DNA of 56,105 nucleotides from Priapulus caudatus (GCF_000485595.1 NW_014577062.1:823173-879277); one strand, 5' to 3'; positions 1 to 11,714 are shown, numbered from the stretch's first letter. Notes: a model not told the origin generated them from the sequence alone. A program made the numbers and translations.

Positions 1-55
1 GGAGAGAGGATATTACAGGTGAGAAGGGAGTGGGGGCAAGATGGGTTGATATAGG

Positions 56-186
56 TAGGGTGTTGCTATCCCCCGGGCGTGGAGGAAGGGTCACGTGATA
101 CAGTTGACCCGAACCCTAATCCTAACACTAGTGCTGCCACTTTGCGGTAACCTCCCTCCACGCCCGGGGGATAGCATTACCCATAT
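56..186. repeat. Inverted-repeat element (MITE-like)
   Basis: Two arms of about 33 bp face each other: TATCCCCCGGGCGTGGAGG near 67 and its reverse complement near 157-175. Each outer end carries a GGGTGTTGCTA / TAGCATTACCC-like extension. The centre has a short telomere-like CCCTAATCCTAACAC stretch. This is the form of a short non-autonomous DNA transposon; no target-site duplication was established. Confidence 0.6.
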
Positions 187-195
187 GGGGTAGGG

Positions 196-1694
196 TCGGA
201 AGGAATGATGGAGGGAGGGTAGAATGGAGGAAGGGAGGGAGGGAGGGTGGAAGGGAGAAAGAGAGGAAGGGAGGAAGGGTGGAAGGGAGGAAGGGAGGAA
301 GGGAGGAAGGGAGGAAGGGAGGGAGGGTGGAAGGGAGGGAGGGTGGAAGGGAGGAAGGGTGGAAGGGAGGAAGGGAGGAAAGGAGGGAGGGTGGAAGTGA
401 GGAATGAAGGAAGAAAGGGAGGGTGGAAGGGTGGAAGGGAGGGAAGGGAGGGGGGTGGAGGAGAGGTGGAAGGGCGGGAGGTGGAAGGGAGGAAGGGAGT
501 AAGGAGGGAGGGTGGAATGAGGAAGGAAGGCAGAGAGGGGAGGGTGTAAGGCGAAGGGAGGGAGGGTGGAAGGGAGGAAGGGAGGAAGGGAGGAGGGTGG
601 AAGGGAAGGAGGGTGGCAAGGGAAGGGAAGGAGAAGGAGGGAGGGGTGGAAGTGAGGAAGGAAGGAAGAAAGGGAGGGGGAAGGTGGAAAGGAGAAGGGA
701 GGAGGGTGAAGGGACGAAAGAGTGGAAGGGAGAAAGGGGAAGGGAGGAGGGTGGAAGTGAGGAAGAGTGAGAAAGAGAGGGAGGTGGGAGGAGGGAGGGT
801 GTTAAGGGGGGGAGGGGGTGGGAAAGGGAGGAAGGGAGGAATGGTGGAGGGAGGGTGGAAGGGAGGGAGGGTGAAAGGAAGGAGGAGAAAGAAAGGAAAG
901 GAGAGAGGGTGGAAGGAAGGAAGGAGGAGGTGGAAGGGAGCGGAAGGGTGAGGAGGAAGGAGGACGGGAAGGAGGGTGGAGGGAGGCGAAAGGTGGATAG
1001 AGAGGAAGGGTGGCAAGGGAAGGCGGGTGGAAAGGAGGAAGGGAGAAGGGAGGAAGGAGGAAGGAGGGAGGGAGGGTGAAGGGAGGGAGGAGGGTGAAAG
1101 GGAAGAAAGGAGAATGAGAAGGAGGTGGGAAGGGAGGGAGGAGGGAGGGAGGGAGGAGGGAGGGAGGGAAGGAGGGAGGGAGGGAGGAAGGGAGGAGGGA
1201 GGGAGGGAGGAGGGAGGGGGAAGGAAGGAGGAGGGTGGGGAAGGAAAGAAAGGAGGAGGGGAAGGAGGGGTGGAAAGGAGGGAAAGGGAGGGAGAGCCAG
1301 GGAGGGAGGGAGGGAAGAGGGAGGAGGGGGGAAGGGAGGGAGGGAGACAGAGGAAGGATTTAGGGAGCGATGGAGGGAGGGTGGAAGAAGGGAGGGAGGG
1401 AGGCAAGGGAGGAGAGAGGAAGGGTGGAAGGGAGGAAAGGGAGGAAGGAGGAAGGGAGAAGGGAGAAGGGGAAGGAGGAAGGGAGGGAGGTGGAAGGGAG
1501 GGAGGAGAGTGGAAGGAGGGAAGGAGAGTGGAAGGGAAGAAAAGGGAGGGAAAGGGAGGAGGGTGGAAGGAAGGGAGGGAGCCTAGGGGGAGGAGCGAGG
1601 GGAGGAGGGGGGGAGGGGAGGGAGGCCGAGGAGGGAGGAGGAGGGTGGAAGGGAGGGAGGGAGCCTAGGGGGAGGAGCGAGGGGAGGAGGGGGG
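196..1694. repeat. Purine-rich (GGGA/GGAA)n low-complexity tract
   Basis: About 1.5 kb of almost pure G/A on the + strand, built from irregular GGAAGGGA and GGGTGGAAG units. The long open frames here, Glu/Gly/Arg-rich on + and Pro/Ser/Leu-rich on -, are artefacts of composition. A 44-bp segment ending in GGGGAGGAGGGGG occurs at 1568-1612 and again at 1651-1694, right at the gap, so the assembly probably collapsed or stuttered here. Confidence 0.95.
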
Positions 1695-1719
1695 NNNNNN
1701 NNNNNNNNNNNNNNNNNNN
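1695..1719. other. Assembly gap (25 N)
   Basis: Twenty-five N lie between the purine tract and a (GA)n run. The fixed length matches the gap at 39505 and probably stands for unknown size. Confidence 0.99.

Positions 1720-1802
<83 letters not shown>
1720..1802. repeat. (GA)n microsatellite
   Basis: An uninterrupted AG dinucleotide run of about 83 bp follows the gap directly. Confidence 0.98.
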
Positions 1803-1806
<4 letters not shown>

Positions 1807-2789
1807 AGAGCAAGAAAGCAAGCGAGCGAGAGCAAGAACGAGAGGGAGGGGTGTGTGAAAGAATGAATATCCACAATATTTCCTCCATTCCTCTCCTCGC
1901 CCGCCCCCCCACAAACTGAGCCATAGATCGAATATTATACTTCCGAATATTAGTAACGATTTTTCGCACGAGTGCTTTCATCTTATTCGCTTAAACACGT
2001 TAGTAACGCCTTCAGCTCGAGGCCACGACTTTCGAGTGCGCTTAGAATGACAATTGATCTCCGAGCATAAAACCAGTTATCATGGCCCGCCTCTCTGGTC
2101 GGCTGGCGAACGAGCAGCCTAGCATAAGACATCGATTCTGAGTGAATAACAACAAAGTTGCTTTCATTCACACCTAATCTTACGTAACGTTTCGACGCTC
2201 GACGTTCGAGTTTAACAAAGCTCCCGCGTATACGGCATAATTCTCGCTTGAATCAGGCTTTCTTACTCATAAATATGGATTTTTCACGGTTCAACGTTAA
2301 TGAGAAATAAACAAGTACCTGAACGTGACACCTGTTTACGCGTGAAATAAAGGAAGGGATAGGACGCGCCCCCAGTGTAACGGTGTCCCTTCATTTACCG
2401 CAAAGAGGAAGCTCACATGCGTAGAGCAACACCAAGGAAGTTTAAGAACGATTAGGAAATACTACCTTTATGATGTCATTATCTAATCCCCTATACCTAC
2501 TACTGTCAGCGGAAATCTTTCAGCTAACTCAAGAAAGTGCAGTGAATGAGTCTGTTAATAATAATAACAGAGCAAAATGCGTCTACCTGATCTGTGTGCA
2601 TTTTATGTTTACTCCGCTATTGTTAGTCTTGAAAGCCAACATGTGCGCTATAGACGTACGCATGTTTGTATGAGAAGCCTACGCCTCTAGCAATACATAC
2701 GATGTATTACACTGGAGATGAATCAGACTCCGGCAGTAAATCCTGGCAGCTTTCTTTGTTCAGTGTCAGGTATATTGTTTGGTTACTAT
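1803..2789. other. Unannotated intergenic DNA
   Basis: Mixed-composition sequence. I see no exon with convincing splice sites, no RNA gene and no recognisable repeat. The short open frames look random. Confidence 0.5.
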
Positions 2790-2826
2790 CAAGAGCGTAT
2801 AAAGAAGGCTTCTTTATACGCTCTTG
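2790..2826. mobile_element. 37-bp perfect hairpin insertion, 7-bp TSD
   Basis: CAAGAGCGTATAAAGAAG, one G, then its exact reverse complement CTTCTTTATACGCTCTTG. The palindrome is flanked by the direct repeat TTACTAT at 2783-2789 and 2827-2833, which looks like a 7-bp target-site duplication. Related hairpins lie at 4476, 7839, 9956, 28879 and 54582. Confidence 0.8.
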
Positions 2827-3030
2827 TTACTATTATTCTGGCTAACCTTTACCGCCCGGCAAAATTCACTTGCGTTAAATGTTGGCAACCACTCTTACGC
2901 GCCCAAGTGCCGCATTAAATATTGCCGTGTTAACTGTTGTGACACCCTGCCCCCTACTTTTTGGCTGAAACCTTATATGTCATGCGCCCAACTGTTTCGT
3001 GAAATGCTGTCGTGTTATCATCAGCGAATA

Positions 3031-3092
3031 ATGACAAATTATTAAAAGTATTAAAATTAACTATTAACTATTTAAATTATATAATTTGTCAT
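3031..3092. repeat. AT-rich hairpin
   Basis: The 12-bp arms ATGACAAATTAT and ATAATTTGTCAT enclose an A/T-only loop of about 38 bp. A poly-C run follows at about 3101. No function is apparent. Confidence 0.6.
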
Positions 3093-4039
3093 GATTCCCT
3101 CCCCCCCCCCCTGGTGTTATCTGTCGTCTCGTCCAGGTGAGCGGCTTAGGGTTCTCACCGATTTCTCTGTGATGTCACCAGGCACCGTCTTGTAGGTCAG
3201 TCGTATTACAGGAAATAGACAAACACGAGCAGCTGAAAGCGTTTCTGTCCTAAACATTGTTAGTAATTCATTTACAGCGGTCAGGAAACGTTACACGAAC
3301 GAATTAGTTTGTCAAGGCCACAGTAATCTCACAAACACAAGTGAAGAGCAAAACAGAAGCGGAAATGAGAGATTGCCACACAGTACGCCATATTAAGACA
3401 TAACGGATATAATAATATCAATAGCGCAGACATCGTTTACGTAATCTTGATCATGTGTATTAGGGCTAAGCACGCCTGTTATGTGTTGATGTGTGATGAA
3501 TGCTGATGTTATGTGTGGCCGTTGATGTCTGTATCTCCGCTGTCTCTGGCCCTGCTTACCCCATCTCTTACCCTCGGTCTCTTTACACCTCTATCTCTTC
3601 TCTTGTCTTTCTGTCGCTGTCTCTCTTTCTTCCCCTTCCCCTCTCTCACGCCCTACCGCCCTCCCTCCTGAGGAAAAATAAAAATCACGCCAACGGGAGG
3701 AGAAAGCCAGAGGTACACGGACGGGAGGAGAAAACACACAGTAGCGCACGTTTGGAAACTCGCGTGGGAATTATATGCAAGCACTTCCTTTCAGGAATCC
3801 TGAATTTTTAATGCGGCGCTTGCTGTCAACTAGATACCGGTATAGGAGCCTTCCACATAACTACCAAAACGGGTAATACCAAGATTTCACCGGACTCCGC
3901 AGAGCGCAACTTCAAGTTTCAACCAAGATGGATAGATCGAACGCAGATGTATAGAAACTAGTTCTATTCAATTGTGCATTCTGCAATTTAAAGACACTCT
4001 GTACGCGAAAACCAACAAAACGTGTTACACATAAACATG
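3093..4039. other. Unannotated intergenic DNA
   Basis: No gene seen. The open frame at 3500-3811 runs through a CT-rich stretch and has no supporting splice or family signal. Confidence 0.45.
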
Positions 4040-4148
4040 CACGGCGCACGCACGTACAAACACACACACGCACACGAATGCACGCTCGCCTTCAAACACG
4101 CACACACGCGCTCGCACACACGCACGCACGCGCGCGCGCACACGCACG

Positions 4149-4187
<39 letters not shown>

Positions 4188-4215
4188 GCACACGTGCACA
4201 GGCCTGCGCACGGGC
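4040..4215. repeat. (CA)n / CACG microsatellite
   Basis: Interrupted CA and CGCA dinucleotide repeats with a pure (CA)n core at about 4154-4182. The His/Thr and Cys/Val open frames on the two strands are compositional. Confidence 0.95.
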
Positions 4216-4475
4216 AGACACGTGGACGCACGTATAGATGGCATAGTTCAGGATTTAGCGATATAATAAAAACCAAAACATAACAAGTGTGAAACTCACC
4301 TGCTGAAGGGGGATACCAAACATCTGAAAAAATAAAGAAATAAAATTACATATGCTCAGAATGATAACAATGCAAAAACACAGTAACGGGTTCCGAAAGA
4401 AATATCGCTAGAGAGCTCGCCAAGGATTCCCCAACTTTTTGATAAGAGAACAAGAGATGAATAGATATATAACGT

Positions 4476-4542
4476 CAAGAGTGCATAATAGAGCACTATA
4501 TGCACTATATGCACTATATGCACTCTCTATTATGCACTCTTG
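4476..4542. mobile_element. 67-bp hairpin insertion, 7-bp TSD
   Basis: The 18-bp arms CAAGAGTGCATAATAGAG and CTCTATTATGCACTCTTG are perfect inverted repeats. The loop holds three tandem copies of the 9-mer CACTATATG. The element is flanked by the direct repeat ATAACGT at 4469-4475 and 4543-4549. It belongs with the hairpins at 2790 and 9956 by its CAAGAG...CTCTTG ends and 7-bp duplication. Confidence 0.8.
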
Positions 4543-4549
4543 ATAACGT

Positions 4550-5539
4550 GGAGTTATAGCTTCAATAAATAACAATTAATAAGGCTGCAGGGACGCTGAC
4601 GCGCTGTTTACAGGTCTGCAGAACAAATGAACGCCGCAACAGAGATGCTGCGACGTTTACCACCACATTCCGGCTCCGCTGCCGTAATATAAACCGCGGA
4701 AAAAACACGCGATCGTTGTTTGCAATGATGCAGGGTTACTAAAAGGATGGATTAAAACCGACACTGCTCGCCGTGACTAATGGCATACACGGGCACGTGC
4801 GATAATTCCAGTTCGCACTAAATCCACAAAATTCATCAATTATCGACGGAATCATCCGCGAATGTGTCAGACGTGTAAACTCTGCGCCATTATTTCACGC
4901 GCACGTTTTTTTAAAGTTTCCGCGGGGAACGGAGGTTGATTACACTAACCCAACACAAGCTAGTCTATAGAAATAATGTGTATAAACCGAAGAAGCACTG
5001 TAGCATCACCAGTCTCAACACTTGCAATCATGTAAGCATCACGGGCGGTATTTATATTAGCAGCTCATGAACCGTATAATGGAAGCCCCAGAGTACGCTA
5101 GCGGCAGAAACATAATCTTTTATAGAAAGTACAGAGTGTCCGGTATAGAAAACATCGTTAGCTATGATGCATCGTGATCATTAAACAGTGTTCATTTCCG
5201 ATCACGGCGTATATATATATATATATATATATATTAAAGCATGCATTGATCAGATTTACAGGATCTCTAATGACAGCATCCTCCCCGCTTGCTCTGCGAA
5301 CGACATCTCCATTTGCTTCGGTGTACTTCTCCTCGTTCATCATCATCCTAATCAGCAGTTAAACAGCAGAGCGAGTGGGGCTCCGGACGACTGCTTGCAC
5401 GCCGACGACCACGCTAACGTAGTAATTCGTCCTTACACACGTACACGCACACCGCTGTAGCACCAGCACACCGGCATCCCAGCGGCACCACTACGATCCA
5501 CAAGATCTGGATCGTAGAAAAGAAAATCTATAGATAAAC
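4550..5539. other. Unannotated intergenic DNA with (TA)n and a small hairpin
   Basis: Contains a (TA)n run at about 5208-5234 and a short hairpin at 5490-5517 with arms CTACGATCCA / TGGATCGTAG. No gene recognised. Confidence 0.5.
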
Positions 5540-6560
5540 GAGACACTGTAAATGGTCTTGCGACGTCGGCCCGCTTCTCGTCGGCGTGGCGCCGACAGCA
5601 CTGCCAGGCCGCACTGTGTCAAGAGACACGTACAGGAAGTCTACGACAGAGGCGGTCTGTCGCTATACGTGTATACGTGTATACTATGTGTCTGAACGAC
5701 GGCGACGCTGACGCACCTCGGACGCTAGGATGACCTCAGATTGGCTTCAAATGACCTTGAGAAGCTGCGGCAGGCTTCGACGGAGCCGTAGCAGCTCGCA
5801 GCGTCGCTCTGCCGACGTTAGGCTCGCTTCCCGGCTCGCGCGCTGTGCTGAAATCCACGGAGACTGAAGATAGCAGACAGGCCGTCCCCCCGGACGGCAA
5901 CCTTCTGTGGCTTCTTGCGTCGAAAAGACACTTGTCGTCGGCAGCTTGCGGAGACGTCGCGTCGTCGTTTTTATCGGCTCACGAGAATGACTACATCGAC
6001 GAAGGCGACGACGATGTCGACGACAGAAACAGCGATAACGGATCAGTCGTACATATAATAGTCAGTTGCAAGACGCGCGGACAACAAGTACTGGCGCCGC
6101 TCGCTTCTCGGCCGTCGCTCTAATATAGGGGGGATGTCGGGGGGGGGGGGAGCAGACAGCCGCGCCGTGCTGACTCGCGCCGCTGCTCGTGGATGATGCG
6201 GGAGGCTGAGCGCGGCTCCGAGGCAGGGATCAGGCGCAGCTTTGGCGGACTGCGCCGATGGATTACGGCATCCGTTACCGCCAGCCGCTCGCCGGGGCCA
6301 CTCGACACGCCGACGCGAGAGCGCGCCGAAAAACCTGCGCTAAAGCAACACGTGTGCGTTTGCGACGAGCAGCTGCGTGCGCGCCGACGACGGAGACGGG
6401 TTTCACGCCGCAGAAAGGTACGCCGCGCGTCGCCGCGACTGGCTACTTGACGATGCGGGAAAACGCGGCGGCTGACGTATAGTACGACGTGTTGTTTCCG
6501 ATCGCGCCTGTAACCGACGCCGGCGATCGTAATGCCCACACAAGCAAGCACTCCGAGACG
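5540..6560. other. CpG-rich stretch, possible promoter or first-exon region
   Basis: About 1 kb dense in CpG, unlike the AT-rich flanks, interrupted by a poly-G run near 6140. It includes an open frame at 5845-6123 (+) with an acidic run (DEGDDDVDD) and a second at 6120-6563 (-). Neither matches a family I recognise. It could be a CpG-rich promoter or an unidentified exon; nothing decides. Confidence 0.3.
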
Positions 6561-6631
6561 CAAGCGAGCCTAAGTAGGCCTTAGGAGACGGTTTAGCAGT
6601 GGCGTTAGCGGTTTTAACGCGCGAGGAGCAG

Positions 6632-7092
6632 CGAAGATGGAGGGAGGGAGGGAGGGAGGGAGACAGGGTGGGAGGGAGAGAGAGAGAGAGAGAGAGAGTA
6701 GGGAGGGAGGGAGGAAGAGAGAGAGGGTGGGAAGGAGAAAGATAGGGAGGGAGGAAGGGAGGGAGAGACAGGGGAGGGAGGGAGGGAGGAAGGGAGAGAA
6801 AGAGGGAGAGAGAGAAAAGGGGGAGAGAGAGAGAGGGTTGGGAAGGCAGAGCGGGGGGAGAGGTTGGGAAGGAGACGAGAAGCCGAATGGCGACGGAGGA
6901 AGGAGGAGGGAAGGGAGAGAGGAACGCGCAGTGCAGAGAGAGGGGTGGGAGGAAGGAAGGGAGGGAGGGAGGGAGAGAGAGGGGTGGGAGGAAAGGAGGA
7001 AGAGAGGGAGGGAGGGATAGAGGGAGAGAGACAGGGGTTGGAGGAAGGAAGGAAAGGAGGGAGGGAGAGAGGGAAGGCGGGAGGAAGGGACA
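6632..7092. repeat. Purine-rich (GGGA/GA)n tract
   Basis: About 460 bp of G/A repeats like those at 196-1694. The long open frames are compositional. Confidence 0.95.
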
Positions 7093-7248
7093 TACCACGG
7101 GAGATCGGCGAGGTGTGCCGACGACTAACTATCTATACTGTCAGTCTATATACCGTAGATCATGTCGGGTTCTGCAATCGTACAGTCCCACCCACCTCGA
7201 AAAAGCTCACTGGAAATCTAAAAGTAAGAGAGGCGGAGTCATACGTAT

Positions 7249-7653
7249 CAGGAGTAGATAATAGGGAAGGAGTGTCATCAATAAACAAGGGAAATTCGTC
7301 ATTTACTAGCCTTATAATACCTACGATTTACTACGCGTAACTCATGCAACTTGAGCTCAAATCGTACACAGTACATTCGCCTAGCATCGTGCGAAATCGT
7401 TTCCTCGTATACACAAGCAATCCGGAGATACAGACTAAAACGTATCCATTCTTTGGCCATCACTCCGAGCCGATTGCCCGCCTATATTCAAACAAAAAGC
7501 AGCTACTAACGCGCTATTGCTAACTCGGCGGGCAATGTGGCTCGCTGAGAGATTTGAGCCCGATCTGCTGCTGATTGCTAAGGCTAGTAAATGACGAATT
7601 TCCCTTGTTTATTGATGTCACACTCCTTCCCTATTATCTACTCCTGTCTCCTG
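7249..7653. mobile_element. 405-bp MITE with long terminal inverted repeats
   Basis: The left arm, CAGGAGTAGATAATAGGG and onward to about 7314, is mirrored by 7580-7653 over about 66 bp. The right arm carries a 7-bp CAGGAG-containing duplication near its tip. ATACGTAT stands outside both ends (7241-7248 and 7654-7661). It is either an 8-bp target-site duplication or, being palindromic, part of the inverted repeat. A second hairpin, CGAGCC..TTGCCCGCC / GGCGGGCAA..GGCTCG, is nested inside at about 7466-7547. No coding capacity. Confidence 0.75.
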
Positions 7654-7838
7654 ATACGTATGTAACCGCGAGATGACCTTATTCTGATTCTACTCGGATG
7701 AACTGGACAAGGGCTGTGAAGCCTCAATCCGGCCACATGCCGACACTGTCTCTGGTTACTCACGCTAAGATGTTTAGTCATATGAAGCGTCGCCTACTGC
7801 TACGCTTATAGATGCAGATGGGGCAGACACCTCACTAC

Positions 7839-7875
7839 CATGAGTGTATAATCTAGTCTATATTATACACTCCTG
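7839..7875. mobile_element. 37-bp hairpin insertion, 7-bp TSD
   Basis: CATGAGTGTATAAT...ATTATACACTCCTG forms an inverted repeat. It is flanked by the direct repeat TCACTAC at 7832-7838 and 7876-7882. The ends differ slightly from CAAGAG/CTCTTG, as expected of an older member of the same family. Confidence 0.7.
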
Positions 7876-7935
7876 TCACTACTACAGGGTTGGCTCGTGT
7901 GGCATGTGTTGCATGGTTAGCAATTAGCCACAAGC

Positions 7936-7956
7936 GCGCGCACACACGCACGCACA

Positions 7957-8016
<60 letters not shown>

Positions 8017-8092
8017 CGCACACACGCCCACGCACGCATAGAAAAAAAGAGAGCAAGAGAGAAAGCGAGAAAGACAGACAGAGAGGGGGAAA

Positions 8093-8131
<39 letters not shown>

Positions 8132-8133
8132 CG

Positions 8134-8210
<77 letters not shown>
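7936..8210. repeat. (CA)n then (GA)n microsatellites
   Basis: (CA)n at about 7936-8030 passes directly into (GA)n at about 8041-8210. Open frames over it are compositional. Confidence 0.97.
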
Positions 8211-9955
8211 GATGGAGGAGAGACTGTAGCTGAGGGCAGTAAGTAAACAAACATAATTAACACGGCACGAGGAATCCCTAGGGACGGCGCCCGAGGCCTG
8301 TTAGCGGACACTGGCATTAACTACTACCATCTCTATTAGATGCACCATATTGGACAGGGGTCGTTTACTCTGGCCGGTCAAGGGGCAGTGTCCTACAGCC
8401 AGCACCGTTAAAGGGCAAACGGAGCATGCGCGAGGGTTTCGGCCAGTAATGGCAGTAGATGCGGTCAGTGGTGGTTCGGGACTTTATTTTCTTTAGCTTG
8501 GTGAAATTTATGCTACGTATATACGGATTACGATGGGTGAGAAATAACCTTAAACCCACGATTTGTCGACGAGTGTTTGCATATATTCACAATTGCAGCA
8601 ATTAAGTAGATTGTGTTCCTACCCTTATCGATGACGTGTTCGGTGTTGTCTAGCTTACACGGCATACTTGCACCGATATTTATGAACTTTTACCGTTCAA
8701 CGTTACGAATCTACACGGAGCGTAACTAATACAGGATGGAACTGAATGCAATTATGCAAAATATGAAACATGACAATCATTTATCATTTTAATCATTCAA
8801 AAGGTAAAATCTCTGTGTGCGCCATCGACAAATATACGTGCATACACCCTCTCGCACACGCGTGCGCACGCACGCACGTACGCACGCACACACGCACACA
8901 TTAATTCACGCCATTATCCAAGTTAGTGCAAAATCGACCTTGCAATACATCTCGCAAATATGCTTTAAGACTACTATGATGTATTAGAATGCCAAATCGA
9001 CGATATGTCAAAGTCGTCAACATTCTTCTAGGCACCGAACACAATCCAAACGGAAAATAACGTCGAAAGCCCTTATTATATTTTAATACATTCTATTCGA
9101 AAAACAACAACAACAGAAAACCATTCCAATTATACAGTTGAAACACAGAACATATCCATCAGTCCATACACGCACACGCGCGCACGCACGCAGACACACA
9201 CGTACACAATCACGCATGCGCACACACAGGCACACATGTGCACGCACTCGTACACCTAAGGTAGCATTCTACCCGGTGAGGTAAAGGTGACAAAGGTGAC
9301 CTAATCACCTAATCACAAAGGTGACCTACATGGGACACCTGCCGCAGGACACACTGCTAGACCGTACACTGTGCAAGATGGTTATGGAAACAGCCATGAT
9401 ACATTACGGACGGAAGTCCCTGCTAAGCAGCATGCCCGCAGCACATTAGCCGCTCCTCTCTGATAACTCGGCTGCACTCGGCTGCCGGACGAGTTGTTAT
9501 TACACAAGCCGCTGACACGCAACACAACACAGCACAGCACGCACGCATGCACGCACGCACGCGCATGCCACGCACGAAACGATACACGCGCGTCGATGCG
9601 AGCGAAAGCTTGCCTGGCAACCCATGGCCTTTGCCTTCTCTGCATCCCCCGAGCGAATACGCCATGTTTGTTTCGTGGCGGCTGACAACGCTTCACTGTT
9701 TTTCACACGCGAGCCTTATTAACAGACACTAATCAAGTGCCTTCCGGCATTATTCCACCGATTGCCGCATCGCCAGTTGTCTGCATCGTGCAGACGCGCA
9801 CGGATGCCGATCGTAATTGCAGATATAGATATGTAAATGTTGATTGTACGCGATTAGTAGCGTTCACCGGTGAACTGTGAATGAACGACAGCGCGTGTGC
9901 TGTGCAGTATTGCAGGTTCCTGTACATGTGTCATCGCTAAATCAGACAGTGATAT
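8211..9955. other. Unannotated DNA with CA/CG-rich patches
   Basis: Contains CACG-rich stretches at about 8850-8905, 9165-9255 and 9525-9575. The motif AAAGGTGAC(CTA) repeats a few times at about 9284-9330. No gene recognised. Confidence 0.5.
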
Positions 9956-10007
9956 CAAGAGCGTATAAAGAAGGATATTCGTAATAATCCTTCTTTAAAC
10001 GCTCTTG
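9956..10007. mobile_element. 52-bp hairpin insertion, 7-bp TSD
   Basis: CAAGAGCGTATAAAGAAGGA pairs with TCCTTCTTTAAACGCTCTTG with one mismatch. It is flanked by the direct repeat GTGATAT at 9949-9955 and 10008-10014. The arms are nearly identical to the hairpin at 2790, 7 kb away, which rules out a chance palindrome. Confidence 0.8.
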
Positions 10008-10245
10008 GTGATATATGTGTCTCGTAAGCAGCTGCGTGCAGATAGACTGCAACCGACGTGAAAACACAATAGCTCAACGAAGAGCGAGTTAATAAGGAAT
10101 ATTACTGATCCTTTATTATATCGCAGTGAATAGAGAAAACCCGCAAGCACATTGCATTACAGTATAAACTAGACAGAGGGCACTCACGGAGAGTGCATAC
10201 CTCCGCCAGCATGTAACATGTATGTGTTACGATCTGGCTTCGCCC

Positions 10246-10364
10246 GCTCGCTGCTGGCTGCTGCTGACTGACTCGCCGTGTCTGACTGACTCGCCGTCGG
10301 CTCGACTCGTACGCGCTTATCGATTTTTCGCGGCCGCGCGAGACTGTGGACACAACCAAAACAC

Positions 10365-10395
<31 letters not shown>

Positions 10396-10402
10396 CCACA
10401 CA
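10246..10402. repeat. Short tandem repeats: TGACTGACTCGCCGT and (CA)n
   Basis: A unit of about 18 bp containing CTGACTGACTCGCCG is repeated at about 10264-10310. A (CA)n run lies at about 10367-10395. Confidence 0.8.
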
Positions 10403-10734
10403 CGAGACGATTACATTTACCTCCGCCTCCACTCCGTGGACGGGGTAGGTAATTACAATGATGTTTGGCTAACTGTATTGCAATCGCAGCGTGATAACAT
10501 GGCATGCATGTATAAAGATGACAACCTCTTCAATGTTCACCACAGTGGACAGGCACATGGTTTCGTACGTACGGCTGCACACAAACTAAATCGGCTTGGA
10601 GTAAACGTGGACATACATGTTCTAGATGCCACCGTAATTGCCGAGGTAAAGTAATGATTACGAGAACGCTGCTAAAGGCAATGATGTAGTTGATGGGTAA
10701 CGAGACTATCACGAGGATGATGATAATAACCATC

Positions 10735-10815
10735 ATGACGATGAAAAATGGGTGGTGATGAGGAAGACGACAGCGATGATGATGATAATGATGATGATGA
10801 TGATGATAATGATAA
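10735..10815. repeat. (GAT)n trinucleotide repeat
   Basis: Interrupted GATGAT repeats give an Asp-rich frame on + and a His-rich frame on -. Both are compositional. Confidence 0.9.
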
Positions 10816-10984
10816 CAACGCTCAAAACGAAAATAGCGACTATGATAACATTGCAATAGCAGAATTAAGAAATGCAATGATCACAACGACGAGTATTCAC
10901 ACTAAGTACCTGGCTAACCTCCCGGCCGGCGCTCGCTTCATTCAAATGCCCATCGTTCGCCCCGTTGACCCTTCCTCCTCGCTG

Positions 10985-11600
10985 CAGCGAAACCTAAGCA
11001 CGGGAAGCTAATCCGCTTCTACGACACGTCGCGCGATCATGCAGGTAAAGCAGCAGCAGCTGCGGCGTAGCAGCAGCGCTCGCAATGTGCTGCAGCGCTC
11101 GCATGAAGCCACCCTATAAGTCAGCCGCTACGACGCGCGCCGCGCGAGAGAGTCCCCGGTGCTCACCGATTCGCCCGGGTCTGCCTGCGTCGCCAGGCAC
11201 CTGCTGGTACGCACACAGGCGGGGAGAATCTCGGCCGACGAACGCGCGACGGTCGTGCCTTCCGACGATGCCTTCTCCCGTCAGCACGTGTCGCGAGAGG
11301 CGCGGCGATGTGCACGCACGCACGCACGCGCACGCGCGCCGCGCGCAGGCTTCAGCGTGGCAGCGGCCAGCGCGGCTCTCGGAGTCGGGTTGCCCACGAA
11401 CGCACGCGGCTGCCATGCCTCCTGATCATCGTCACACGTATCGACTTTCGTCCGCCATCAAGGTGTAGCAGGGCAGCAGCCGGCGCTCGCGCGTGCTATT
11501 GCCGAATCAGGTACGATGGCTGCCGGACAAGCCGAAATCTAATCAGCGGCGGCTCAATTTCAGGGAGGGAAATTCGCGTCCGTGGCGACAACAAGCCCCG
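10985..11600. other. CpG-rich stretch, no gene identified
   Basis: GC- and CpG-rich, with overlapping open frames on both strands (for example 11085-11468 + and 11114-11416 -). No frame resembles a known family and no frame is clearly favoured. It could be a CpG-rich regulatory region or an unidentified exon. Confidence 0.3.
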
Positions 11601-11655
11601 AGAGTAAACAGATTATACATTATATATATGGTCTAGTAGTATATCATATTATCCT

Positions 11656-11679
11656 ATTATATATATATATATATATATA

Positions 11680-11714
<35 letters not shown>

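Noticed and set aside
110-128. Telomere-like CCCTAATCCTAACAC near the window start
   Set aside because: Barely two imperfect units, lying in the loop of an inverted-repeat element; not a telomere.
128-1914. Long open frames rich in Pro/Ser/Leu or Gly/Glu/Arg over the first 1.9 kb
   Set aside because: They are translations of (GGGA)n and (GA)n repeats, open on several frames and both strands at once, and cross an N gap.
10530-10877. His-rich zinc-binding-like frame on the - strand
   Set aside because: It arises from the (GAT)n repeat read in reverse (ATC/CAT); no other support.
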